A stretch of 64,000 nucleotides of DNA from Nymphaea colorata (taxonomy: Eukaryota; Streptophyta; Magnoliopsida; Nymphaeales; Nymphaeaceae): positions 8,402,334-8,466,333 of the forward strand of contig NC_045147.1 of the NCBI RefSeq assembly GCF_008831285.2, in the 5' to 3' direction. The position numbers were made by a program, and so were the translations under genes. Positions 44,201 through 56,200 of this stretch are shown piece by piece. A model generated the notes under the pieces. The model saw only the letters and a program-made list of their open reading frames with translations, searched no databases and had not been told where the DNA came from. Within the stretch, counting starts at the first letter, position 1. Every line of letters begins with the position of its first letter.

Positions 44201-47200
44201 GACATTTGCTAGTAAGTCCACTTATGAACAAGAGTTGACAGCCATAGTTCTTGTCGTTCTAAAGTGGAAATATTATCTTATGGGGCAGCAGTTTGTAGTA
44301 TTGACTGATCATTGCAATCTTAAACATTGCCTCCAACAATCGTCGCTATCTCCAGCACTTCACAAATAGATACTTAAGTTGATGAGTTTTGATTTCAAGG
44401 TCTGTTCTTGCAAGGGGAAAGAGAATGCAGCAGCGGATGGGCTGTCAAGAGCCTTCGAAGCACAGGTCAATAGCCTACTTTCCATTTCACAAGTTCAAGC
44501 TCACTTGTGGGATGAGATTCGGCAGGCGCAGGGAGAAGTCGTATCTGTAAAGAAAATCAGAGAAGAGTTGGAAAAGAACCCTCTCAAGGTACATGGGTAT
44601 GAGTGGAAACCACCATATCTATATTGCAGCAGACACATCTTTATTTCGCCTGAGACCATGCTGCCACATTCCCTTATACAACATTATCACAATGAACAGG
44701 CGGCAGGTCATGAAGGAGTAGAGGGCACGTACCATCGACTGCACCCTACCTGATGCAGGCCTACTTTTGACTTCGTCAGAGATGGCCGAGGGAGAGGCCG
44801 AGGCCAGACCAAAGGCATGTAACATGGGCTTTAGACTAGGCGAGGCTGGTCGGAAGTCGGCTGCCGAGCAAGAGAGGCTAAGGCCAAAGGAGGCCGCGGC
44901 ACGGCGCGGGGCCAACGATGGGCACCAGCCAAAGGAAAGAGGCATGCACAAGGTCGGCAGTGCCAAGAGACACTCGGCCAAGAAGGGCCGAGCTTTGAAG
45001 GTCAACTCCGAGTTGGAGGTGTTGGCCTACACAACCAGGAGCATAAGGAGAATGTCTCCCAAGACTTGCAGGGACGTGGAAGTATTGACAAAAGAATGCG
45101 AGCTTAGGGAGGTTAGCAAAGTACTTGGAGGTGCTACAGTGAGCGGTGTGGGCGGAGCATCAATGGCCAAGTACGGGTAGCAGCTTGAATGGATCAGTGG
45201 GCAGGATGTTCAGCATCTAGTTAGGACAGAAGAGTCATGTCAGTGGCAGTGGACCAGGACCGGGTTAGACCAGACCGAGCCAAGCATCGCATTCCAACCC
45301 AACTCGACATGAGCGGCCTCAAGCAAACCAAGGTAAGTATCGACCGCAAGGCTATCAAATTGGAGAGCCTGGGCATAACCCAGGCATGTCATCCCTCAGA
45401 CCTACAAGTCTGAGATTTCAGAGAGCGGGCGCAACAAATCATCACCAGCACCCATTTGCTTAAGTTATAATTGCTGTTGATAGATTGTGGGTTTCGGGTC
45501 CGGATCCATACCCGACCCGCCTTGTAGCCCGTTTTGGGCTCTACTTAAGTCATGTAACCCTAATCCTTAAGAGTTAATGATAATCTTAAGAGAGAGAGAG
45601 TCTGGCTGCTAGTGGGCACCAACTCCTCCTCATTCGTGGTTTTTTCTCCCTCGTGTTGAGGGTTTTCCACGTTACATCGTGATCATTGCTTATCTTCCTC
45701 TTCTTCTTGTTCGTATCTCTACATGGTATCAGAGCCGTGAAGTTCCGGCGTTTCTGGTTGTCTTTTGCCCGTGTTAGAGGAGAATCGCCCGGCACTGTTC
45801 ATCGTCTCGCCCGTGCCCGACGCTCGTGCCCGAGCGTCGTCTGTCGTCCCGCCGCCATCTCCGCCCAGCGTCGGCCTGCCCAGACGACGACCTGTCCAGC
45901 GGCGGTCTTTTTCCGCCCAACGCCGTGTCCTTTTCCGGCGCCGTGCCGCTCTGCCTGGTCTGTTTCCGCCCAGCGCCGCGCCGACTGCCTGGTCTGTTCC
46001 CGCCCAGCGCCGCGCCGCTTTGCCTGGTTCCGTTTCCTGCTCTCTGTCCGTTTTTTGGTGTTGTATCGTGTGATTGCTTCTTGCTGCCTACTGGTCTGTG
46101 ATTATGGCAGCCTCTTCCTCGTCAACCGTCAACACCAATCCCACTGAAATAGGGGCTTTTAGAACTGAGAATGTTCCCATGCAGGTCATCACTCTTCGCC
46201 TCACCAAGGATAATTATTTCTCGTGGTCGCCTGCTATGACCATGGGGATTGCTGGCCGTGGTCGCATGGCCTATATTGATGGGAGCAACCCCGAACCAGC
46301 AAGAACAAGTGATGTGTGGCATACTTGGTTTCTTGAGGATAATCAAGTGAAAACTTGGATTGTCAATTCCGTTTCCGCCGATATTCAGCCCCTTATCCTT
46401 CGGAAGAAGACTGCTAGAGACATGTGGGTGGTCCTCGAGCAAATGTATGGCCAAAAGAAGACCGCAATTCGTACTTACCAAGTAATGAAGACAGTCTATG
46501 GCATTCGACAAGGGACCTCGTCTGTTGCAGAGTACTATGGGGCTTTGAAAGCCAGTGGGAAGAGCTTGACTATCATTCTGATATTCCTTGGCATTGTCCC
46601 CATGATCAGGCGCTCTATGTTGCTCATGAATGGGAAAACAGGGTGTTCCTATTTTTAGCAGGTTTAAATGATGAGTTTGAAGGTGTTCGAAGTCAGATTT
46701 TGAATTCAGGGGAGGTGTCCAGTATTGAAGATGTGTATTCCTGTGTTGAAGCGGAAGAACAGAGAAGGCTTGTTACAAAAGAAGGGAAGAGGGAACTTGT
46801 GCCCTATAACGAGAGATCTGCTCTCGTGAGTCGTGGTCCTGGCGGCCCATCTAGGTCTCTTCGCCGGTGCACTCACTGCAAGAAGACAGGTCACACTGTG
46901 GATTATTGCTGGGATCTTCATCCAGAAAAGAAGGGGAACAGAGGGAGATCTTTGACTGGGAGAACGCCCGTGTCTGAGGTGCAAGCCTCTAGTGGAGAAA
47001 AAGTCTCCATTTCTGCTGACCAGCTTCGTGAACTAAGGGCTTATTTGGGCAGGCTCGATGTCAACAAGACTGAGACCTCAGAGGGAACTACAGCTAATCA
47101 TGCTCTTGCAGCTATTGGCAATCAAGGTAACTCTTCTGTGGGGGAATGGATTGTCGATAGTGGTGCTACTCATCACATGACAGGTAATCCAAAATTGTTT

Positions 47201-50200
47201 CATGAGTATAAGTTGTCCTCGGGAAGGGAACGTGTTTCTCTTGCAGATGGTTCCTCTACCTGTGTGGCAGGCGAAGGCACTCTGTCCTTGTTGGACAAAT
47301 TTCATGTGCAGGGCGCTTTACATGTTCCCCAGTTTCCTTTAAATCTCTTATCAGTCAGTAGACTTACTAAAGAATTGAATTGTGAACTTATATTCTCTGC
47401 CGATCGTTGTGTTTTGCAGGACTTGGTGACAGGGAAGAGGATTGGGATTGGTTTAGCTTCTGATGGATTATATCGTCTTCCCATACGTGTGGCTACTGCT
47501 CTGTTGACAGCGATCCGCAAGACAGATAAGAGAAGAGAAGATTGTCTTCAGTCTTTTATGTACTGGCATGAACGTTTTGGGCATTTACCTTTTGGGATTT
47601 TGAAACATTTGTTTCCAGACTTGTGTTCCTCCTTTGATGTGTCTTCCATTTCTTGTGATGTTTGTCAGTTTGCCAAACATGTGAGGGCTTCGTACCCTCT
47701 TTCTTCTAGTTGTGCTAATGAAGCTTTTTCTCTGATTCACTCTGATGTATGGGGACCTTCGGGCATTCATACCCGTCAAGGTTTCCAGTATTTTATCACT
47801 TTCATTGATGATTTCTCTCGTGCTACATTTATATACTTGTTAAAAGACCGCAGCGAGGTTCCTCGAATCATCGAGACATTTATTCTTCTTGTGCATACCC
47901 AGTATGGTGCGAATGTTAAAACTTTCAGGTCCGATAATGCCCGTGAGTACATGTGTCGGCCTGTTGAGGAGTTTCTTAGACAACGGGGGATTGTTCACGA
48001 GACATCATGTAGTTACACCCCCCCTCAAAATGGGGTAGCTGAAAGGAAAAATCGTCAACTTCTTAATGTCACCAGGGCTCTTTTGTTTCAGAGAAATCTT
48101 CCTAAACACTATTGGGGTGATGCAGTTCTTACTAGTGCCTATCTTATTAACCGCATGCCCAGTCGTGTTTTGAATGGTAGGACTCCCCACTCGTTGCTTC
48201 CTGGCAGTCGTCCACCATTTCCTCTTCCTCCTCGTGTTTTTGGTTGTGTATGTTTTATCCATGATCACAGTCCAAATGTCAAGAAACTTGATCCTAGGTC
48301 TATCAAAGGTGTCTTTGTTGGATACTCCCCTACGCAAAAAGGATACAAATGTATTGATCCTATTACTGGTCGAGCTTATGTTACGAGGGATGTTACCTTC
48401 TTGGAACATGCCTCTTACTTTGGTGCGAATCCTCTTCAGGGGGAGCAGTCTGTGGGCAGGGAAGAGTATTCTCAGAGACAGGAACTTCAGTTTATAGATT
48501 TTTTGGACTACAAGAAAACAGAATCACTTAATACTGTTGATGTGCCTGAGAAGGAGGAAAGGGGTGACAATAGCATTGAGAAGGAAGGCCCTCAGTTGTT
48601 TGGACAGTTCTACTCTAGACGAGGTACTCGGACAGAGGTGATGACTTGTGATGCTAGATCTACTTCCAATCCCAATGCCACTCCTTCCCTGGATGAACCA
48701 AGTCCTACCGAGGAGACCGTGGAGACCCATGATGAGGTTGAAAAGAAGAATGGCGATCTTCCCATTGCCCTGAGAAAGGGTGTCAGGTCATGTACTCAAC
48801 ACCCCAGTGGTAATTTTGTTTCTTATTCCAGACTTGGGAAAGATTACAAGTGCTTTGTTTCTACTCTTTCTTTGGCTGTGATTCCCAGGACTGTCGCTGA
48901 AGCTCAAAGTGACTCCAAGTGGGCCGATGCAATGAAAGAAGAAATAGATGCCCTAAGAAGAAACTTGACATGGGAAGTGGTGAAGATTCCTGAAGCCGCT
49001 CACCTAGTTGGATCCAAATGGGTGTATACCATCAAGTACAAACCAGATGGGAGTGTTGAAAGATATAAAGCTCGACTTGTGGCCAAGGGGTTTAGCCAGA
49101 AATATGGAATTGATTACTTGGAAACCTTTGCTCCTGTTGCGAAAATGAAGACTGTGAGGGTGGTTATATCCCTAGCTGTGATGAAGGAGTGGAAGATGTA
49201 TCAACTGGATGTTAAGAATGCATTCCTCAATGGTGACCTCGAAGAAGAAGTATATATGCATATGCCTCCAGGATATGAAGAATCAGAAATGTGTTGTAAG
49301 CTGAAAAAGGCATTGTATGGCCTTAAGCAATCGCCCAAAGCGTGGTTTGAACGACTGAGAAGAGTGATGATACGTCATGGATACAAACAAGGAAATGGAG
49401 ATCACACTCTGTTTGTGAAGAAGAAGGAGAGCAAGGTTACTCTCCTGCTCGTCTACGTAGATGACATGATTGTTACTGGAGATGATGAGGAGGAGATTAT
49501 CAAGCTAAAAGGGTTACTGGCTACAGAATTCGACCTCAAAGATCTTGGAAAACTAAGGTATTTTCTTGGTATGGAGGTTGCTAGGTCTAGTACTGGTCTT
49601 GTACTAAACCAAAGGAAATATACATTAGACCTGCTGGAAGAAACTGGTAAATTGGGATGTAGACCTACTCCTACCCCTTTTGACACTGGGCACAAGTTGA
49701 GTCTTAGAGATGGAGAGCCTCTCTGTGAAGAAGACAAAGGAAGATATCAACGTTTGGTTGGGAAGCTAATTTATCTTACCCTCACGAGACCTGATATCAC
49801 CTTTGCGGTGAATGTTTTGAGCCAATTCATGCATGCGCCAACCGATGCACATCTGAAGGCTGTGGACAGAGTGCTATGCTACCTGAAGAAAAATCCTGGT
49901 AAGGGACTCCTGTATGTGAAACAAGAGACTGTGGAAATCGAGGGCTATTCTGATGCGGATTGGGCAGGTTGTGGTGATACCAGACGATCCACTACAGGGT
50001 ACTGTGTCTACTTGGGAGGAAACCTTGTTGTATGGAGGAGCAAGAGACAGGATGTTTGCTCTAGATCCAGTGCAGAGGCAGAATATAGGGCAGTTGCTAT
50101 GGGAGTGTCAGAGTTATTATGGTTGAAGATATTGTTGACTAACATTGGAATAGAGATTGAAGGACCTATGAAGATGTATTGTGATAACAAGTCTGCAATC

Positions 50201-53200
50201 AACTTAGCCAACAATCCTGTACTTCACGACAGAACAAAACATGTTGAAATTGATCGTCACTTCATTCGGGAAAGGATTGATGCGAAAGAGTTGATCTTAC
50301 CTTACATGAAGTCTGAAGACCAAACTGCTGATGTTCTGACGAAAGCTCTTCCTTCAGCTTCATTTGAGAGGAATGTATCCAAGTTGGGCATGTTTGATAT
50401 GTACGCCCAACTTGAGGGGGAGTGTTGATAGATTGTGGGTTTCGGGTCCGGATCCATACCCGACCCGCCTTGTAGCCCGTTTTGGGCTCTACTTAAGTCA
50501 TGTAACCCTAATCCTTAAGAGTTAATGATAATCTTAAGAGAGAGAGAGTCTGGCTGCTAGTGGGCACCAACTCCTCCTCATTCGTGGTTTTTTCTCCCTC
50601 GTGTTGAGGGTTTTCCACGTTACATCGTGATCATTGCTTCTCTTCCTCTTCTTCTTGTTCGTATCTCTACAATTGCTTTTGCACATGTTTTAGTTTCGTC
50701 TCGGTTTGAGACGCCTTAGGACTGATTTGCTTTTATTGTTTGTAACGTCTCGGTTTAGGCTTTAGAAACGAGACACTAGCTAGTATAAATACTTTGTAAT
50801 CGTGTGAACTTTATGCTTTTTGAGAAATGAAATATTGAAGTTCGTTTGAGAGTCTCTCTCCTCTCCCTGCGTGGGAATCGTCTTCACTCGTCCTCAACTG
50901 GCGGGCTGCTGGATCTCTTCTCCACTCGTCCTTAACCAGCGTGGCTGGAATTTCTTTATTACAACCAGCGGTCTCCAAGGCCGATTGGATAAAAGATTGA
51001 AGAAGAACGCGAAGTTGCTACCGGCGGCATCTTCCTCGACTTCAACCTTCGCAATACCTCCACCTGCAAGTCAGCTTCCTCACGGTGCAATTCTCCTTAA
51101 ACACAAAAGAGAATTAGAGGCCGGTTGAAGTCTCAAGAAGGCTACAAGAGAACAGGTTTACCCGTGGTTCTGGTGAATCTCGCCTCGGCTGTAGCAAGTG
51201 ACGTCCGGCTGCTCTAGAAACCAGGTTAGTACCGGTTGTCTCCGTGGTACCTCCGACTCTAGGTAGTAAACGAAGGCCTTTCCAAAATCAACCGAGGACG
51301 CGACTTTTCCTCTTCAAAATCCAGAGAGAAAGCGGCAGAATTCCAACAAGCCAACATCAAATTCATGCAGGAAACAGCCCACGGCTTGACCGAGAAATTA
51401 AGAGCAGGCGGAACTTTCTATTGAAATCTGAAGGAAACTGCGACAGTCCTCATTCAGCTGGTTATTCCATTAACATCGCCCAGGAGAGAGCTTCTTCCTG
51501 GCCAAATTTCAGTTCAATCGAACAAGAGACGGCTGAGTTACAGCCCACAGCCGGAATCTGTAAATTGAGCACCAGCGGCATCCACCGTTGCACTCTTTCC
51601 GGCGATTATTCCAACCGCTCGACAATACCAGCTTCATACCGATTTTGCAAATGGTCAATTAATTAATTGATTGATTATTAGCTTAGTGGAGAAGGGCAGT
51701 TCGGTACATTCAAAGAGGATACGCTCAGAACTTCAAAAGCCCAAACCGTGTGCACATTCTCTTCCTCACCTCTTCGGTTTCCCCTCATCAAAACGGGAGT
51801 TACAAGTGTCAATCTCATTTAATCTCCACCCTACATCATTGCCACGTGCCATCCATCCAAGGCCCCAAGGCCTGCTCGCTCCAAACGTTTGCACAATGGA
51901 TTAAATCCCTCTCCACACATCACCTCCTCCATCATTAAGCCATAAAGGTAAGAGTTTCTTAACTTGCGCCAAGTGTCCCTCACCTCCACTCGTTGGACTC
52001 CCCTCCTCTTGAAACCGTTCCTAAAACCCCATGAGCTAAAGAGTCATCCTCATAGCTCGCCACCTAGCACCACCTCATCATTAATACCCCTTTCCACTCA
52101 TAATTCCCACTTCCATCTCGTGAGTCCCTTGGCTGCCCTATTAGTGTAACCGACCACTTCTCCTTGGCAGCGTCCACCATCAATTAGTCCACTACCTCAT
52201 CCGCATGACCCTTAGCCCATTCTCCAAGCTTAACTGATACCCTCTTAAGTGCTCCACTCCTCACGCACTTAACTCCCTAGCCACTACCTCATCACTCTAC
52301 ATTATTAGCCTCATTCGTCATTAACCCATCAACATTACTTCCCATCACTCGTATAAGCCATCTCTTGGCTTTCCCTAAGCATAACCGCCCCTCATCATTA
52401 GTGTCCACCTCTCTAGAGACGTAACCCCTTTCATTAGCTCAACCAAGTCCTAACTCACTTAGGCCTAGACCTATCCTTCACTCTAGACGAGCTTTCCAAC
52501 ATTATGTGTTTGCCAGCGCCAGAAGGTGACCGAAAAGGACCAATGGAAGATCGTTCCTTGTCAATCAAGGTCAAGTCAAAACTCTAGAAGTAATGCGCAA
52601 ACTAATGGGAAAACAGAGCTGGCCCTTTCTAGAGAAAGATGGGCATAAATGCTTCCAACTACAGGAACTTGGTGAAGCATATTCCCAATATATCAATCCT
52701 GCTTCACTATCTAAAAGTGTCGCAAACAAGTACAAGAACTCCATGGTAACTTGTACTACGGGTCTCATCTGCTTCAAAAATGAAGAACACATAATGGATT
52801 TTCGTACAACTCGCCTCTTTAGAAAATGGAAGCATGTCAAAGTCTGTCACATATCTATAGCAATGGCAGTTTTGGCATTCCTTTACCGAAGATTGACCAA
52901 ATTATCAATTGGGGATACAGATTCAATGGAAGGATGTATTTCCGCATTACAAGCATGGTTCTACAAACACGTGGGAACACAATCATGCCATTTTCAAAAC
53001 ACCGTACGGAGCACTACCGTAGGAAGATAGAGGAAGTAGATGACTCCTCCATTATTTGGGACTTCTTTGATCGAGAAATCATCAAGTCAAGATACACCTA
53101 CAACCCAATCAGAAAGAGCCTTTTGCTAGAACTATTTTTCATAGTTGGATACCATCTAGAGCACTGCATCAGACAATTCTAATAGCGTCAAAGAAAAGCA

Positions 53201-56200
53201 TATTCAATTGAATCAGAATGAGCCATTGTGGAGTGTGAACCGGATACCGAAGAGTGGTCCGGAATATACACCCACCCAACAACGTTGGGAACCATTTGCT
53301 CACTTATACCTTATCCTTGGTCTAAGAATGGGTCCTGAATACGTGAAATGGTGGAATGAAATATGTCCATTTATCCTTCCATCCTAGATCATCCCGTCTA
53401 GTTTGAATATTGTTGTCAAGACCAAGCCAAATTTTGTCAAGCATTGTCAAGTTGTGTTAAATTTTGTCAAGTCTTTTCAATCTCATTTTCCTTACAATAT
53501 GCAATCAAAATTTGCTACTTAGTCGTATGTACAAATTATCTTTCATCAACTCAGATATTGACATCTTCAATTTTTCTTCTCACAAGGTGAACATCTGCTT
53601 TATGGTGGAGACTAGATGCCAACAAAGAAAGAGGATTGAGATGAAACAAGACCAACCCTTCATGGGAGACAAGGGAGAAGAATCCTCCTCGAACACAACT
53701 CCCAGGACAGAAGCAAATGATTCGGAGTATAAAGAATACAAGAGATTCCGAAAATATATGATTATGTTCAATGAAGAGCAAGCTCAGGCAAAGAATGTCA
53801 AAAAGAAAGAGAAGAAGACAAAGAAATCTTCATCGAGCAGCTCTGATTCTTCTGAATATGTTACTATAGAATCAAGTAGTGAGGAAAAGCAAAAGACTCC
53901 CAAGAAAAAGAAAAAAGGCTCGAAAGCAAAGATCCAAGAAGTTGAAAAGAAGTTGAATGCAATTCAATTCAAAAACAAGAATAAAAGAAATTTTACCTAT
54001 GAAGACTTTTACAAAAGCTTTGAAAATGACAATCACATCAAGAACTTGCCTAAGAAATTCAGCAAATTTGATGGCCATCGAGACTCAAAGGCACACTTGG
54101 CCATGTTCTTTGCAGAATATTACAAATTTCACCACAATCATAAAGCTTTCCTTCGATTCTTCCCAAAGAGCTTAGAAGGAATTGCAGCACAATGGTATAG
54201 AGAGCACATTAATCCGGTAGAAGCAAAAAAATTTGATAGACTGATCAACCTTTTCATTGAAAGTTTCATTCAAAATGTCGAAACTACACCAACAATCACC
54301 ATATTGTGTAATCTAAAACAGAGACCAGGTGAGAAGGTCAAAGATTTTATTCAAAGATGGAGGTCTTCTTGCAATAAGATAAGAGACCCAATCTCCCAAT
54401 CCCATACATTGGGGTTGATCACCAACAATTTGACACAACCATTAAGGAGCCTCATTTTTAATGCTCCAATCAAATCTTTCATTGATCTCATTGAGAGAGC
54501 AGAATGCATCTAGGCAGAAATTGAAAATGGAGCTTTTAATGTTGTCATCCCGGTAAAGTTCAAAGAAGATGCAAAGAAAAGCAGCAGGAGTCGGAATGCT
54601 CCACCCAATATCATAGCCAACGTTGTTGTCTTCAAAAAGGAAAAGGCAGACTACTCCAACAATAAAGGAGTAGCAAACAAAACCAACAACAGCAGTGGCA
54701 CCAAAAACAAATATCTTGGATGGGAATATGACAGAAAATTGACTCCATGAGAACAGAGTTACGAAGAAATCATGCACGAGCTGGTTGAAAGAGGCACTCT
54801 ATTTCTCCCAAAAGTTTTCAATCCTTCACCAATAATGGGAAGAACAAAGAGCAATTTTGCAAAATTCATCGTGCCCCAGGACATGAGACACATACAGATG
54901 ATTGCCTTGTGCTCAAAAACATTATATAAAGCGCAGTTGACAAAGAAATAATCAAAGCAGTCAGTGAACAACCAGACATCCTGAAAAACTCTTTTCCTAA
55001 TCATAGGAAAGAAACAGCTGCAATGATCAGATTTTCAACAAGTCATCAAGTCACGGTGACAAACAAAAGGGACAAAGCATCCTTGGATTTCTTTGAGTTG
55101 CTTTCCAAACATGACAAATGATCCATTAATGAACAAACCAGACTGGGCAAACAAAACAGTCAAACAGAGGTTGATCAAAGGTCGCAAATATGGGATCCCG
55201 AACCTTTGGAAGTCATCTTAAGGGAATTAGACTCCCTACCCTGAATCAAGAGGGAAAGATTTAGCCGTAATTGGGGAGATGAATGGGCTTTTGAACTATA
55301 CAAAAACGGTCCAATCACATTTTGTGATGAAGATATACCAAACATAATGACGCCTTGTACATAATAGTTAAAACAATGGGTATCAAAGTCCCCCATGTCT
55401 TAATTGATGGAGGAGCTAGCCTAACCACAGCAGACAGCTTGAACATTGGGCATAAGGCAAACTGACTATACCCCATTATCAATTTTTATTCATGGATATG
55501 ACAGATTGCGACAACCTTGCATAGGTTGTGTATGTCTCGATCTAAATATCTTTGAAACACATCATCGGGTTTAATTTCATATGGTAGATATAGAACCCTC
55601 ATTCAACTTGTTGCTCGGCAGATCATGGATTCATGCTACAAATGCAGTTCCTTCCACACTACATCAGTGTGGCAAATGGGTTCACAACATGAATACTATA
55701 ACAATCTATGCAGAGGACATGCAAAATCGTCTTGTGCATCCAATGATTCCGATACAACATATACAATTGAGGTACCAAGTAATCGAGTCTGCAAAGAAGA
55801 ACTATCTCAAGGTCTCAGCAAATTGGCTATTCAAAAGCCAAAGAAGCAAAAGTGGGTGGTAAAGGGTACCAAGCCAAATCTGTTTGAAACAAATTACAAG
55901 TCATCCATTGTTCAAAAATTTCTGTCGAAATGAGACAGGATTGGACCTGCTCATGCGTCATGGCTACCGACATTCACTAGCCTTGGCAAACATGAAAATG
56001 GAATCCTAGAACCAATTACGTTGGCAGGACAGTGAGACACTCAAGCCCTAAGATGTCAAAGTTATGAAAAAGAGGATGTCAAAGAAAAATTTAAGCCAGT
56101 ACCTTTTGTCAAAAGTGACACCATAGGCAAATCTTCACCATCAATTTGAATCAATCATTGCTTCAACAAGTCCACTATCATTTTGACATCGAGTCATCAT

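Larger units (their letters stand above)
36838..44755 (+). mobile_element. Gypsy D: Ty3/gypsy element interrupted by Copia B
   Basis: A primer-site-like AGGTATCAGAAC (36,838-36,849) precedes gag (ATG 36,860; [15 protein letters not shown] near 37,180). Then come a zinc-knuckle-like [14 protein letters not shown] and protease [12 protein letters not shown] (37,692-38,279; the usual DTG/DSG is DTD), RT ([24 protein letters not shown]), a gap filled by Copia B (39,098-43,722), RT/RNase H ([29 protein letters not shown]) and the integrase start (44,379-44,753). Joining across Copia B minus one ACAGC keeps the frame. Stops at several sites show it is dead; the rest of integrase and the 3' LTR are missing. 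Confidence 0.88.
45475..50671 (+). mobile_element. Copia C: full-length Ty1/copia element with gag, young
   Basis: LTRs of 249 bp (45,475-45,723; 50,423-50,671) differ at one visible base (GCTTATCTT versus GCTTCTCTT). Target duplication ATTGC is perfect (45,470-45,474; 50,672-50,676). The primer site TGGTATCAGAGC follows at 45,724. It contains gag, protease, integrase, RT and RNase H. LTR parts, the 3' end of pol and the polypurine tract closely match Copias A and B, so it is a related lineage that kept gag. Confidence 0.95.

Noticed and set aside
46424-46658. Programmed frameshift between gag and pol in Copia C
   Set aside because: The shift falls in the middle of a conserved gag block, not at the gag-pol border, and copia elements normally use a single frame; a simple base loss is more likely.
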